A stretch of DNA of 64,000 nt from Rotaria socialis (GCA_905331475.1 CAJNYU010002415.1:1-64000), one strand, 5' to 3'; counted from the first letter of the stretch, positions 21,740 through 35,688 are shown. A program made the numbers and translations. The notes: a model not told the origin generated them from the letters alone.

Positions 21740-24700
21740 ATGTCCATATCTCCGCGACCATTTAGTCCACCGCGATCTGCATCAAACGAAGAAGATATTA
21801 TTGACGATGATGAATATATTGAGTCACCAGGAACATTAATATCATCATTTGATTTATATAAAAATGCTGTTGATCGTTTACGTTCATCGGTTACATGTCA
21901 ATCCATTGAACAACAACAAACTTCACTCGAACATTTTAAACCATTATCAACACGAACGAATGCTTGGCTTTATATGCGTGTACATGACGATTTATTTAGT
22001 ATTTTATTGGATTATTTATTGATTGAGAATTTATCTATACAATCAGTAGTACTCAGTATATTTGCTAATATTGCTTGTGAACAAGCATCACATGAACAGG
22101 TAAATTAATTAGCAGAAAAAGATTTCAGTTAATTTTTTTTATTACTTGATGATGCACTGTATTATAGATCATCGAAACAAACCTAATCGATATAGTTTGT
22201 CGAAAGACAGTCGATATAAGTCAAATAGATATAACTAATCGATGCTTTCGATTATTAGGTAATGTATGTACCGTCGAAGATGCTGCAAGGAAAATGATCG
22301 AAGCCGGTAGGATTTAAACTGCATTATGTTTCTTTTGTTTTCTTCAAAATATCAAATTTCTAGATTTAACACGATCCATGGGTAACGTATTGCGGCAATG
22401 TACAGATGCTGCATGTTTACATTCAACAATTCGATGCTCAAGGTAACTATTATTTTGTGTTTGGATAATTAAAACAAAGCAAATTTCCTGATTTTTTACT
22501 AGAAAATTAAGTACATATGCATTTGGTCGTGATCGAATGCTGGATTCTATGTGTTTATTATGGATATGTAAACAATTGTTTGCGGAAAAAGTTGCTCTAC
22601 GTAAAGAAGCAATGAAAGCTGTATTAGAATGGGATATTGACGGTTCGGATAGAAGTCGTTCGCAAGTAATACTGACAAAAAAAAACAATTCATCTGTTTT
22701 GTTGTGTTAATTACAATTTTTTTTTTGTTTTTTTCTAGTTACGTGAAGGCGAAATTTTTCGCTTTTTAATAACAACGATTGAAGGCAAATCAGATAAAGA
22801 ATATCGTCATATAGCATTACGTCTGATGAATAATTTATTACGCCATAGTGATATGCGTACGGAATTTGGTTTACGCAATGGTTTGGATTTTCTATTAAAT
22901 ATGATTCATAACCATCATTATCAATCGACGTATGAACATTTGAAATGTATTGGTCTGCTTTGTGTTTGTTGTCAAGAAGCAAACAATCGTCGTTTAATCA
23001 AAGATGATATGAATAAATTGCAGATATTTTTTGATTATTTAGAAAAATATCAATATCGTTCGAATTTTTTGGATCTTTTACTAACAGCTATTGGCCAATT
23101 TATGTATGATGATCAAGCATTGCTTATTTTCGTAAAACAAATGCAATTTATTGAACGCATGTGTGATCTATTAGAATCGGTTGTCATGACGAAATATGAA
23201 ATTAATGAAAAACGACTATTAGGAGATGATGAACAAGATTCAAGAGAAGCAAAAAAATTGAAAACACAACATTCGGTGGGTAGAATTTCTCAATCAAAAT
23301 ATTATACAGTCGCTCTTCGAGCCGATTATAATCTTCTGCAGAGTACGACCGAACCACCTGAAATTTTTACCATCGATTTTGGTCTTTCCTACTCCAAACG
23401 ATGACCCTCATATCTCACTGAATCCATTTCAAATCCATAATTAAACAAATTCCAACTCTTTTCCCCTTGTATGTGAATCGGATCGGAAGGTAAAAATACA
23501 GCAGAGTACCCTCTCTAGGGAATGTATAATTATAACCTCGTTGACTAGAATAAACAACCGAGATAAAGCTTGTTAGCGCAGTCCCTTTGGGGCTAAAATG
23601 TGGAACTCACATATATCCCTTAGGCTTACTAAAACAATTCAAAATAGTTCATCCAAAAAATCTACCTTGATTTCCAGAACCTATAATTAGGCCATTACCT
23701 ATTTGCTTATATTTGTAATGGTACCCTAAGCTAGTTACTATGGTTTGGAATGGGCCAGCATTGCTTTTTTCGTGTAGTCTGTAATTAGAAAAGGAGCAAA
23801 TAGCAACCTAATTAGCGAAGCTCCTAATTAGCACAATTTTAAACTCATTAATGTCTGTAATGGGAAGGGGTGGGGATCCGCAAAAATCTCGCTTTTAAAC
23901 TTACACTCGTCATTTTCTTCGAAAATATATGTGAGCTCCACAAAAAGTAATCAATGAAATATGTTTTTCCCATGAATAGAAAGAACTACGAGTTGAAAAT
24001 AAAATCAATTAACTACATATTTGTAGAATCTTTCTTTTAAAAATATTCTCTATTTTAAAGACTGATTCTCGAAAACAACAGCGTGTATCTGTAATGATTG
24101 AATTCAATGAAAGTTTATTTACGGAGTTTGTCGAAAACACTCATCTGGACGAAGAACGTAACACTTCAACATCTGGTCAAACAGCTTCAACAAATACAAA
24201 TATAGAAAGTCGTCGTCGAACCGAAGCATTAATATTTACATTACTGTCGAAATTATCTTATGAAACAACCGATAAAAATCTACGACGTTTTCTATACAAT
24301 CGTCGACTTAATTCATTACTTCTTCGTTATATTAATTTATGTGACGAACCAAATCCACGCGCCGTACGAATTCTTCATCGTCTAACAAAAATGATTGACT
24401 GCATTGAACATTTAATTGATGTTGGTCTACCCTATTTAATTAAATCAAATTTCTATTCTAATAATTTTTTACAACAATATACTTATGATGTCAACACGGA
24501 TGATCAGTATTTATTCAATATTCTTCTGAATGATAATCGAGCTTTTTTCCAACGTTTATCTTGGACAAATGAAGAAAATCGTTTGAAAACTATTGAATAC
24601 AGTTTAGTAAAAAATATTGAAAATCATATTAATACACCGTACGCAATCAATGAAATTGTACGACGATTGGACGATACAAATGTAGATGAAAAATTTCATT

Positions 24701-25600
24701 TTATGCTAACCGTAGTTGCGACATTGAAGTAAGAACACATGGATTGTGTTTTACCTTTTCATCAATTATTCTGCTTTGTTTTTTTAGACAGCAACATTTG
24801 AACTCAGTTCTATTTGATCGAAGTTCAGGTTACAAATATTTAATTAATCAATCCAATGAACAGGCTTGTTTTTGGGCGTTTCGTGCACTTGTTCGTCGAT
24901 GTATGGGTGCAAACAGTAGTACATATATAAATGAATTGTAAGTAAAACATTCACATCTCCTAGTGAAGCGATAATAATCCTTTCCTGATCGAAAAAAACG
25001 AATCTTTATTTTTTATTTTTCAGTTTTAATGAATTACATAAACGTGCTCAAGTTCCATCTGTAACTCAGACAAAAGATATTGAACTACACATAAATAATG
25101 AACGATTGATTACTGTTAATACTGATCTATTATGTGTACATTCTGACTATTTTAAAACTCTATTCAATGGCCATTTTTCTGAACGTAATCAAACAGTAAT
25201 TTCACTCCATTTACCTGAATCTATATCAATTGAATCATTCGTAAATTTAATGGATATACTAAAGAATAATAATGAAGTGATACAATTAGATCTTATCCAA
25301 GATTTATTTTGTTTAAGCGACAGATATTTATTTGACTATTTACCATATCGATTAGCTCATTATACTCTTGAACAATTCATACAAGGAAGAACGACTGATA
25401 TTAAGGATCCTGTATTACAGTCAAAATTAATTTCATCTCTTATTCGAGCATTTTTTTCCCATCTATTAACAAGTCATACGAATATTTCCGTAGAAATATT
25501 TTCAAAACTAATGATGAATAATTCAGATGAACTTCGAACATTGATTATGTCATTTTTACAGCATAAATGTTGGTTTCGCGATGAATATTCACCTTTTTAA
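21740..25600 (+). CDS. ARMC5: ARMC5-like protein: armadillo repeats plus C-terminal BTB
   Basis: Eight exons join in frame: 21740 to about 22099, about 22169-22306, 22365-22442, 22501-22663, 22739-23274, 24061-24731, 24788-24938 and 25022-25600 (about 900 residues; human ARMC5 is about 935). The N-terminus is acidic and Ser-rich. Exons 1-6 are helical ARM-type repeats (SIQSVVLSIFANIA, NRCFRLLGNVC, YRHIALRLMNNLLRH, LKCIGLLCVCCQE, LLLTAIGQF). The last exon holds a BTB domain: DIELHINNERLITVNTDLL, VHSDYFKTLFNGHFSE, LPESISIESFVNLMDIL and LCLSDRYLFDYL-like text. In animals ARMC5 works as a CUL3 substrate adaptor, with RPB1 of RNA polymerase II as a known target; the BTB supplies CUL3 binding. Intron 5 (23275-24060) is 786 bp, some tenfold longer than the others. 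The donor CATTCG/GTGGGT is the best fit, but the frame stays open to 23404, so a longer exon 5 is possible. Confidence 0.85.
23275..24060 (+). other. Oversized intron of the ARMC5-like gene, probable insertion
   Basis: 786 bp, against 50-90 bp for sister introns. It contains repeated CCTAATTAG / CTAATTAGG palindromic words (about 23690, 23805 and 23825), suggesting a decayed inserted element. No intact terminal repeats found. Confidence 0.5.
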
Positions 25601-25640
25601 TCGCGAATGAAATCTTTTTTGTTGTGTTTGAATTCTATTC

Positions 25641-25830
25641 TACCCAGGCGAATGAATCCAACATCGTATCCGATTGGATCCAATACCAAGGATCCGACTG
25701 TAGGTCCGTGTCCAGTAATCCCATAAGATTTCATCGGTTTTATTGAAACACATATGGTATTCAGTATATTCACTGTCTGACCCTGTCGAAATCCAATAGG
25801 ATCCTACTGTCGGAATGATTCTCCTGGGTA
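25641..25830. mobile_element. TACCCAGG-family MITE, copy 1 (190 bp)
   Basis: Ends TACCCAGGCGAATGAATCC and GGAATGATTCTCCTGGGTA are inverted. Inside are ATCCGATTGGATCC, ACCAAGGATCCGACTGTAGG and TATTCACTGTCTGACCCT. A second copy with the same words in the same order is at 55084-55417. A TA at each end fits a TA target duplication, as for Tc1/mariner-mobilised MITEs. It sits just past the ARMC5-like stop codon, so it probably lies in the 3' UTR. Confidence 0.85.
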
Positions 25831-26082
25831 GATATCGAAATTTTGGGAATTTTTTTCGTTATTTTTATTCATGTACAAAATAAATTCATTGGAAGGAGAA
25901 AAGCTCATAGTAACATCCGATTGTGATTAGACCATGTTGAGTTCAAAAATTCGAACTCGGTCACCTCTAGCTCTAGCAAGCACAATTTGAAAGTACTCAA
26001 GCAAGATAAACGAAAAAAGTTACTCTTTATTTGAATAAATATTTTAGAAGTTAAATAACATATACACTACTAAGTCTATGAA

Positions 26083-26610
26083 TTAGATTTTCTTTCGTGA
26101 ACTATTAACAGGTGAGGCCAGTTTTTCTTCTTCTTCTTTTTCGGACTGGACCTCGCTTTCTTCATCGTCTTCACTTTCATTTTTAACGGCTGTAGCACTC
26201 TTTTTTGATTTTGTTGCTGCTGTTGTTGTCGTAGTAGATTTAGTTGTTTCACTTTTTGATACAAGTTGAAGTTTTTGACCTACTTTTGATGGTGGAGCTG
26301 GTTGATCCGATTTTTGATATTCTTTTAATTCATTTTCAAAGCGTATTTTTTCTTGTTCATGCTCTTTTTCATAATGAGCCTAGAATGAATGAATTTACTT
26401 AAAACAAAAACAGTTTCATAGGCGTATGTATCTATTGATTTTAGTTTTTGCATCAACTTGTTTCCCTGCAGCAGCTAAGGTTTTGCTCATTTCAGCAAAA
26501 TTATCTAAACCAGTTGCTTTTAATTTTGGTCGTTCATCAACCGAAAATAATATATAAGCACTTAATGGCTTCTTTGGTGCATTAGCATCTTTTGTTAATT
26601 TTGATGGCAT
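26083..26610 (-). CDS. HMGB-like single HMG-box chromatin protein
   Basis: The first exon from ATG at 26610 encodes the front of an HMG box: KDANAPKKPLSAYILFS, DERPKLKATG, and AEMSKTLAAAGKQ. The second exon (about 26380 to 26083) begins AHYEKEHEQEK, the end of helix 3, and continues with a Lys/Ser-rich and Thr-rich stretch, then an acidic SEDDEESEV / EKEEEE tail, ending NSSRKKI. HMGB proteins bend DNA and loosen nucleosomes. The joint between exons is odd: the first frame stops (TGA) before any GT donor that would restore frame with the CATTCTAG acceptor, and about ten residues between helix 2 and helix 3 are missing or garbled. An indel, a sequence error or a non-canonical donor could explain this. 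Confidence 0.75.
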
Positions 26611-28650
26611 TGCTATATAAGCAAATGTAAATATCGAAAGAAAGACTCAATGAATGACTTTTTATGATATACGAAGACGAATAAATATGTCATTCTCTTG
26701 AATCGAGGAGATAAATTCTATCATTTTGACCTCGATGGAAAACATTTAGTACGCAGGACTATAATAAATAGACGAAAAATATAAGCCTTCGTATGACGAA
26801 TTTAATATATGACGATCGGGATTTATCGAATAGAAAAAATATTTTCATCACGAATTTATCTTCTCTCTCGTCACTTTAGTTAAATATAAACTAAGCTAAA
26901 TTATTGTTAATTAAATTTATCTCGTTGAAATCAACGGTAACATTCAGTCGTCTATCAGTTGCTATTTATTTTCTGTTCATTTCAAGTACGGATGTATTTA
27001 CACGTACAACAATAGATAAAGATCTTTTTATCATGTCCTGCAAACATTCTTTATCAGTGTTATTTCCAAATAGCTTGATTTATATATCAAACCATATTAA
27101 TTATGAGATAAATAACAATTTGTATGCATAACATTTCTAGGTAGAAATCAATCTAGTCGGTAAACCGATAGTTGGCATGATGAATATAAAATATTGTCAG
27201 AGTAAAGAAATCTCTAATAAAATTCTTCGAATTGTTTTCATTGCTTTGTTCGGGGTATTTCCGGTTAACTCGATCAAAGAATATGTGACATTTTAATGAA
27301 TGTCCGAAAACGATTTACTTTAATTTATTATGAATAGAACTAATTAGAAATTTTGCTTTTAGACAACCGGAAATAACTAATGTACAGACATTTAATACGT
27401 TTTCGAAACGTGCCTTTTATATTAATTGTATAATAAAGGAAGAAGAGAAAAGCTTTATTTGAGATGTAAAGATTGATTTTGCTTAATGTGTATGACAATC
27501 ATTATTTGTACGACTAGCTGAATATCGTATCAACCTTAAACAACATCAAATCGTAAATCCACCGTGTCCATACAGGTTGAATAATATCATTCATGTTCGA
27601 CACGGATAATGTTCTTTTTAATATAAATTTATGTGATTTCACTTATTTTTATTAGCTCTCTCTCTTTTCTTCTTCTCCAACAACAGAAAAAAAAGTGCAA
27701 CTTCAGAAATAGTCCATATTTGCGGCAACTTTCTCTCGTTTCTTTCTTTTTTGTATTTCAAGACTTTATGTGATTTCTTTGTTTAAACAAGATACCGCTG
27801 ACAATTCATCCTAATTGCAAATTTATTTTTCATTTGACCTTCATACAAAAACTATTGTAGCTATGCCCAATTACGATTCTATCTCAAGGTTGAAAAATTG
27901 TCTATATTTAGTACGGCAGAAAATAGTGTTCTGAAGTTGGAAATGCTTGAGAATATTGTTTGTTCTATAATAATAGAATTAGAAGGAAAAAAACATGTAG
28001 AGAATTTTAATTGCATAATAAATGACTCTGAGAGCACTGATGTAATTAAGAATATCTTCGAAGAGTTGTTTCAGGTACATTCGCTTATTAATATTTAAAG
28101 TTATTGCCTTATATTCTATTCTGTCGTATTTACTTGCATGCCATGTATGCATTGCTAATTAGTAACAGTAGAAAGAAGAAGAAAGCACGAATATTAGAAA
28201 AGCATTTTCTGTTTTTAAGAAGGCTTCGGATGTTTGTCTCGAGGTCGTAAATTACGTTATTTTTAGTTACTAAGGGTGCAAGATCCGCTGTTTTCTATCA
28301 TGTACATCTGTCTGGCGGCTCACTATGAATAATAAAAAACAATATTACTGATAAAAACTGCGAGAGCCTTTTTTTCTCTTATATATATATTCTTTTTCCA
28401 TTTCATATTTGTCCTTCAATTCAGATAAGTACTGTAGAAAAAACATTGACAAATGTTTGAGTTCTTTTTTTGCTTTTTATTGGTCTTTGTATGATGATCA
28501 TCAAACTCTAGGAAAAGCTCCACCCATGTTGATGCATTCCCGCCTTGACGCGATAAAGGAAAAGGAGAGAGAGGAAAAAAGTACGTTTGTGCAACACTGA
28601 CTTTATCGCATCACATTCGATCGGCTATCCATCTATTTAACTATCTCTCT

Positions 28651-28688
<38 letters not shown>

Positions 28689-29999
28689 TATGGCAGGCTT
28701 GTGCGTGCCAATTAGTGCTTCGATCTGTAAACAACATCGAATGTCTTTTTCTCTCTCCCTCTGTTTCTATCTATCACATCCGGTTTAACCCATCGGCGCC
28801 GGTATGGATGCACAAAAGATAAGAGATCAAGTGTCTACATGTGTTTGCCTGTTTTGCTTCTTTGCTCGTAAGATACACATTGTACAATTACCTAGCGGAA
28901 ATCTCAGTATAATAGAAAGTCTATCATTGCACAAATCTATATGATAGTTTATCTTTTCGTACATTAAAGAGAGACATAAAAAAAAGGTCAAAAGCTTTTC
29001 TGTTGTTTTCTTCTTCTTTTATTTTAAGCAGTAAGAGAACGAGAGGGATTGATGATGATGATGGATCAGTCTAATTATCAGTCTTAGGTCACTTTATATG
29101 CGTACGTTTTCTCTTTTTCTTTTATATCATAAACAAATCGTGATGATTACTTGCTAATCAAGCTGTTTTTTTTCTATCGACGACAAGATAGCTAAAGTGT
29201 AGAATCAACATACATGCTGTCATCGCTCTCGAGATTAAATCATCGCATATCGATATGACTATCAATGGGTGTGCTGGAACTTTCTCTTCAATAACAATAA
29301 TTAGTTGTTTCTCGATTTCATTTGTATTATAGCACTCGCTGTTGAATAGATAAATTCTTTCATTAGACAAAACGTAATGTATCAGAGTTGTTCTAAACAT
29401 CATGCAATATATAGTTTCTTTCCGTTTATTTATATCGTATTTAAAAAACACACAAATTCTTCGTTGCATAATTCCGTTTTAGATTGTCAAATAATATGTC
29501 TTCCGGTAAAATTATGTTGTGTACCCTCACACACATCTCGATAAGTAATCATATAAGTCAAATAGAAAATGAAGGAAATAAGTAACATACATTTTTTCCT
29601 ATTCACTTCAACTCGATTACTTTTTTCTTCTTCTTCTACTCGCATGACAGCTGTTAGGTAGTGGCGCTATCTTTGACCACTACCTATCTTCTTTCTGTTA
29701 TCTCTATTGGTCATGAGACTGACTAATTGGTTTAACATATGTATGGAGAAAAAAAGGAGTTGTTGGAGTTGTAAAAGGAATCCTAGTTGGTGTTGGTTTG
29801 AAGAAATAAAGAGTTGGGTTAACGTAACTATCTAACAACAGTAGTTAGTAACATCTTTCAAACTAGGCAATAAATTTTATTGGCTTCTTCTTCGTGTTTC
29901 TTTTTCTTCTTTCTCTTCTATGTCTCTTGATATTTTATTCTACAGGATCCACCTTACAACATTGAGAGATAAAACATGAACCAATTGTAGTCTCGTAGG

Positions 30000-30040
<41 letters not shown>

Positions 30041-30607
30041 GTCATAGCAATCTTCTCTGGCTTCCTTTTCTTTGTTGAATACATGCGTTTGTCAAACAAA
30101 TCCCTCTAGTCCAAGGAAAAAGAAAGAATGAGAAACGAGGATCATCTATTTTGATGAAAATGTATAGCTAGTATCTATATATGTGTCTGCACGTGCGCAT
30201 TCCTTATTCTTTCGCATCATTGTCATGTGTGATTATCAATGTACAGAGAAACAAAAAGAAAAAAAATCCTATCCAGGTGCATAGAACAAGTTAAAGCCTG
30301 GATGAATTGACGTGTATATTATTAGTCAACGATTGCCGCCTCTTTATGCTCTCTTTTTTATACGTCCTACTTTTTCAATTTATACAGCATTTTGTGTGCG
30401 CGTTTGTATGTATGTATACTTTGTGTAAATTTATTCTGTATAAGCATTTGCCGTATTTACTACCAACACCGTTATTGGACTGCTGATGCTTGCCACAGCT
30501 TGTTTTTGTCGTTAACATTATTCGTTCGGTTCGACATCTACACATTGAATTGCGAGAAGTGTTAGAAGAATGTCAAGAATGAAAAGGTAACACGAGCGTG
30601 CCCTTCT

Positions 30608-30644
<37 letters not shown>

Positions 30645-31344
30645 TTCCTAACACGATGCCTCGTTTGCAATGAACCAATTCAATGATAAGTTTCGAGTGA
30701 AACTAATACGACAATAGCATTATCATTAAGTGAGAACATTAGCACTCGGTTGCTGATAACTGGTTGATCGTTAACTCTCTCTGTCTCGCGAACGAACGTG
30801 TTCTTTCCCCTCTTTGCTTCATTGCCCATTCAATTTCCCATTACGAGTCGTTCATCGTATTCTCTTATCGGTTAAAAGTAAGTTGAACTGGTCCCTCTAT
30901 TTTTATTCTCTGTATGCTACGCTGATTGAAATGTGAGTCGTTGTGCTATGTACTCAAAAGTTAAATCTTATGAGTACATTTGAATGAAGATAAAGACAAG
31001 CATATATATATATATATATATGTATGTATGCAAGTTATCTTACATTTTCTTTTTTGACAGAATGAACTGCTGTTCGTTCTCTCAATACATACTGCATTTC
31101 ATTCATACAACATATTCCTTGTTCTATATAAGCGTATTGACAGAAAATCAAATATACGTTTGTGATGTACTCAACCATCTTCTTCTTCGTTTTATTGTAT
31201 TTAATATACAAACTGTCAAACATAAAGCTATACGTGATGTTTATACATTGTATTATGATGACAGAAAAGGTTTCGAAAGAGCGGTAATTTTTTCTTTTCT
31301 TCTTTTTCTATTGATTCTATCTTGGCCTTTTGCCAATAAACAGT

Positions 31345-31376
<32 letters not shown>

Positions 31377-32840
31377 CGTATTACGTGTAGTTTATTTTTC
31401 CAAAGTATTACTATGAGTATGCACGTGTGCATCGGATTTATTTCCATTTTATCTTTCTTTTTCTTATTCTATAATAGTACTGTCCATTGATTTGTATGTG
31501 TGTGTGTCTCTTCTGCTCTTCATTTATCCTTTTCTGAGCATACAGGAAATGTGCAAAAAAAAATTATTGGAAAAGCAACAGAAGGGAGAGAGAGAGAGAG
31601 AGAACGCATACACACAGAGAAAAATGAAGGGAAAAGCAAGTTCTATAGTTGTAATAGCAACAGCACTACGATGCCACTTTTGACATGTCTCTGGGCGTAC
31701 ATACACACATGCATACAGTAAGTTATTATTAAGGCGGCGAGCATATATATATATATATATATATCAGAGCTACTCATTGTGTCAAACTAGCCGTGAATTG
31801 GGACGTTGTGCACCAGATGTGACTATTGTTTTTGCCAACGAGCTATCAACTATACATATATATGTATATGATTCAATCTTCTATTCTAATGTTTGTTCAT
31901 TTTCCTTTCTTTTGCTACACTTAATAACTCTAGTTTTCTCTTTCCTCCCTATCGTATACTTGGCGTTTTATGTTATTAGAAATTGGTCTGCTCTCACTCA
32001 TTCGTTCGTTTGCTCTATTGTAGTAGTGTACATGCGTTTGCGTTGTTTTCAAGCATACAAAGGCGTCCCGCAGTGGCAATGGCGGCAGCGGTAACGATTA
32101 CTACTACACTACGAATGAATATATAAATAGAATGAGAGGGGCAGAGCGAGAGCGAGAGAGAGAGAGAGAGAAAAGGTAAAGAAATAGTAGCTTTTGCTGT
32201 GAATAGTAAAGTTGTCAAATTAATTTCGTAGGTGCACACATGCGCATACAGATATAAAGTTCTGTGCATTTTCGATTGAGAATACTCATAGAGTGTAAGA
32301 TGTTAAATAGAGTCTGTTTTCAATAAATTTGTTCTTTTGCGAAGTTATATTTTTTTCAGTGCATACAGAATAAAGAAAGAAAAACGTAAATAAACACGGT
32401 AGTATATATTGAATTTAATCTTATCTTTGGCCCTTTTTTTTGGTCTCTTTGTAACAAATCTGTGTATTTATATTAGAGAAATAAATAGGCAGAATAAAAT
32501 TTTCTCGTTTTCTTTTATACCATGCTGAGTTGCGCGCCCCCTCTCGTTGTGATTATTTTTCTTCATCATTTCCCCGTTTACTACTACTGCCGACCGGCGA
32601 CAATATGTCATCGCTCGTCTTCATTGTCCAATCAAGCCGGTTCTGACTCATCCTTATTTCTCTTTTTTTTCTTCTTCTGCTTCTTGTTGTTGTTGTTGTT
32701 GTTGATGGTGATGTTGTCTACATTTCATTTATGTTTTTAGATAGAATATAACAATGTTCACCGAAGGCTGATTGTTAGTTCACACTCGTCCTGAATTTTC
32801 TTTTCTTGACTGGTCGAGTGTGTGTCTCATCTCATCACCT
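26611..32840. other. Gene-poor, microsatellite-rich region
   Basis: About 6 kb with no supported gene. Simple repeats include (GA)n at 28650-28682, (CA)n(TA)n at about 30000-30041, (TC)n at about 30612-30639, (TA)n at 31001-31020, 31350-31375 and 31745-31764, and (GA)n at about 31588-31603 and 32145-32171. A 56-codon frame at 27912-28074, flanked by TATTTAG and CAG/GTACATT, may be an isolated exon of unknown function. Most short frames here are simple-repeat artefacts. The region may hold 5' exons or regulatory DNA for the gene at 32841. Confidence 0.5.
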
Positions 32841-33680
32841 ATGTATTCCATTGATCGTACATCTCCAGTACCACCACCGCCACCACCACCAATCGATAAT
32901 CATTCAGTAATGTTGAACGAAACTGAAACTGAAATTGAATCATCAACACCTGAACTAAATTTACTATTGGTAAATAATGATTGAAAAACGAAGCGTTTTT
33001 TTCAATCTTTATCCTAACGAATGTTTTTTTGTGCGGTTTAGGATAAATTAACTGAAATATTGCGATTTCGTTCAAGTTGCCGTCGTCATTTCGGTCAACA
33101 ACAATCACAACAACCGAATTCAACAACAACTACAAATTTAAAACGTCTTCAATCAGGCAGTATTGAACCTTTACACAACATTAACACCAGCGATAGTCCA
33201 GCAGCAGGTGCCTGGAAATCGTCGATTTCAAATCGTTCATCACATCATCATCATAATCCTCATGTAAATTATTCAATCAATGATAAAAAACGTCGTTTAC
33301 CAAGCTTATTACAACGTTTAATTGACGAAGGAAATCTAATTAAAGAAGCTGTACGACGTCTTAAATCACAACGGTTTACACATTCATTTAAACAACAAAC
33401 ACAAATGGATAATACACCATCAACACCAATAACAAAATCTTCTTCACAAACTCTTCCAAATGTCAAATTATCTTCAACAAGTATTAATATTCCTCAACAA
33501 TTAAGTGATCCACCGACACAAACAACATCATCACCAAATCGAGGCATATCATGGTTTCTATCATCGAGTGTATTCGGTACGACAAATCATAGTAGTGGTA
33601 GTGGTTCACCACTTCGGAATTGTTGTTCATCGGGCACACATGATCGAACACCAATGGAAATCGGTATTCATGATGGATAG
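32841..33680 (+). CDS. Unrecognised Ser/Gln/Asn-rich protein with a conserved-looking helix
   Basis: Two exons, 32841-32969 and 33042-33680, join in phase 0 across a 72-bp GT-AG intron to give 255 residues. The N-terminus has a poly-Pro run, then an acidic Glu/Thr stretch. The centre reads DKLTEILRFRSSCRRHFG and later KKRRLPSLLQRLIDEGNLIK followed by EAVRRLKSQRF. The latter is an amphipathic helix with basic ends and looks like the one conserved element in an otherwise disordered Ser/Thr/Gln/His-rich chain. No signal peptide or membrane span. I do not recognise the family; a scaffold or regulatory protein with a binding helix is a guess. The start is the first ATG before the poly-Pro run, after an untranslated T-rich leader. 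Confidence 0.65.
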
Positions 33681-35688
33681 AAACTCTTAGACTAGTTATC
33701 AGGCGTCTGTTTGTTTTCTTGTACGTAAAACGCAATATCATTTTCTTTCTTTCTTCGTTTGTTTTTTACGTTATTAATTTGTTTTTGTTCCCTTGGTTAA
33801 CTCGTATTAATCCAGTTTTGTTTCTGTATCAAGTCCCGCTGAGTGAACATTTCTCACCGGTTTTCGTCTCTTTGTCTATCTTCATCATCAATTTTATTAC
33901 ATGTATATGTATACATTCCTATTTTGTTGTAAATAACATTGCATACTCCATTGCCATGTTCTTTTTTTTTCAACTGTTATTACTGTAATCTGAATATTGA
34001 TAACAGTATATCAGTGTATTATTATTATCCTGTATTATTCGACCGATTAACGCACACACACACACACACAGAAATGAACAACCCGGTTGTTTTTCTCATA
34101 ACATATTTCTATGAAAAAGTTAATTACGTATGCGTGCTTGTGTACACCTCGTATCTCAGGTATCATTTTCGTTTTTCTTTGTTTTTTGGCTTGCTTTATT
34201 CGTCATTATTGTTGGTATTCTACTTTGCCTTGTTCTTTATCTTTTCTTTTTAGTATTCCTCTCTATCTCTCGCTCGTTGGTCTTTTTTTGTTTCCGCTCG
34301 CATACACATGCATTTCTTTGCACAATGTGCAACTAAATATAAACTTGAACTGCGTATTAGAGAAAGATATAAAAGAAAAATTTTCATGTCATGAAACTTT
34401 TTTTTTCTTCATCTGCAAAATAAAAGCATTTCATAGATGCTTTTACTGTTGACCTTAAATCACCGAGTTGAAAACAGTTTAATTTAGTGATTCAACGATT
34501 TACCGATGAGGATTTTACGGTCGTTAGTCTAAAAGGAAATATTTCTTGAGAAGATTAGATGGTTGTTATCCTTGTGATTCACTTGAATTCCTACTATGAT
34601 GGAAACTTAACCACCGGCAAAAAAATAGCGCATAACACGTTTGCGACCTTATAATTAGATCATCATCGGGTAAATCATTCTTTGTTTGCCAACGCTCTTT
34701 TTATATTAAAATCGACGTGAAGAACATTTAGAAGCAAAAAAATTTGACAAACATACGTCAAATAACGAATGATTTACCAGACATTGATTAAACTACAAAG
34801 TCTCAATTTTGCCTTTTTTTTCTCACTTTTAAAGTTTCATTCAATATTAGAATGTGAGCACATCATTGCCGAAAATTGTAGATTACAAGCTATTTGCATT
34901 CGCAATTTATTCATGATATTGCCAAGTACTTATAAGTGCCGGGCTGCCATTTGTTTATTAAAATGAAAATAGATGATAGTATATCTCTTAAGCTGTCTGC
35001 ATAGAAATATAACGATAAGCTTGATTTCTCGGTTTTCTTCACAGCCAAACGGAAGAAAAAGATTCAAAAATGAGTCATCTATTGTACTCTCCAGAGAAAT
35101 TAAAAAGCAATCTTCTAATAAAAAAATGTCTTAGCGAAATGAAGAAATATGATCGCTTATGCATATTAGATTCTGAAAGAGAGCAACTCCATTGACGTTT
35201 CTTTACACAACGTTAAGAATAGAGCGTTTCACATGCTTGTTATAAAATAAAACGATGCATAAATATTTCACAACCGTCGCCAATTTTTTTGTTGCATTCA
35301 TAAGTAGAAAATTTAAGTTAGTTTTCAAGGATTTGCATTTCAATTCTCTACAGAATCGTGCGGGAACATTCTGTGTATGATTCATGACACCGCAAGAATT
35401 ATAAAGTACTATTATTATGAATGATATTCGATCGTCTGCTTTAAATCAGTTTCAAATGTTCCAAGATAATTATCACGAAGATGCCTATTAATATGAATGA
35501 TTGAAAACTTGAAAATTTCGTTCAATTCATTATTGCTTCATTGAAAGAAAATATTATTTAAAAACAAAAGACACAAATATGAGAAGGACAAGGGAAAGAA
35601 AAATGTCGTACTAATGGAATAGAGTCGTGCTCAATATTAATCGCATATTCTATATAGGTAAGATGTATCAGAAGTAAGACAGATAGAA
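33681..35688. other. 3' flank and intergenic region
   Basis: Pyrimidine-rich and AT-rich DNA between two tail-facing genes, with a (CA)n tract at about 34051-34071. Several overlapping hydrophobic frames at 33719-34452 come from T-rich composition. Confidence 0.45.

Noticed and set aside
33719..34452. Several overlapping hydrophobic plus-strand ORFs
   Set aside because: They come from T-rich low-complexity 3' flank; three frames are open at once and none has balanced composition or splice sites.
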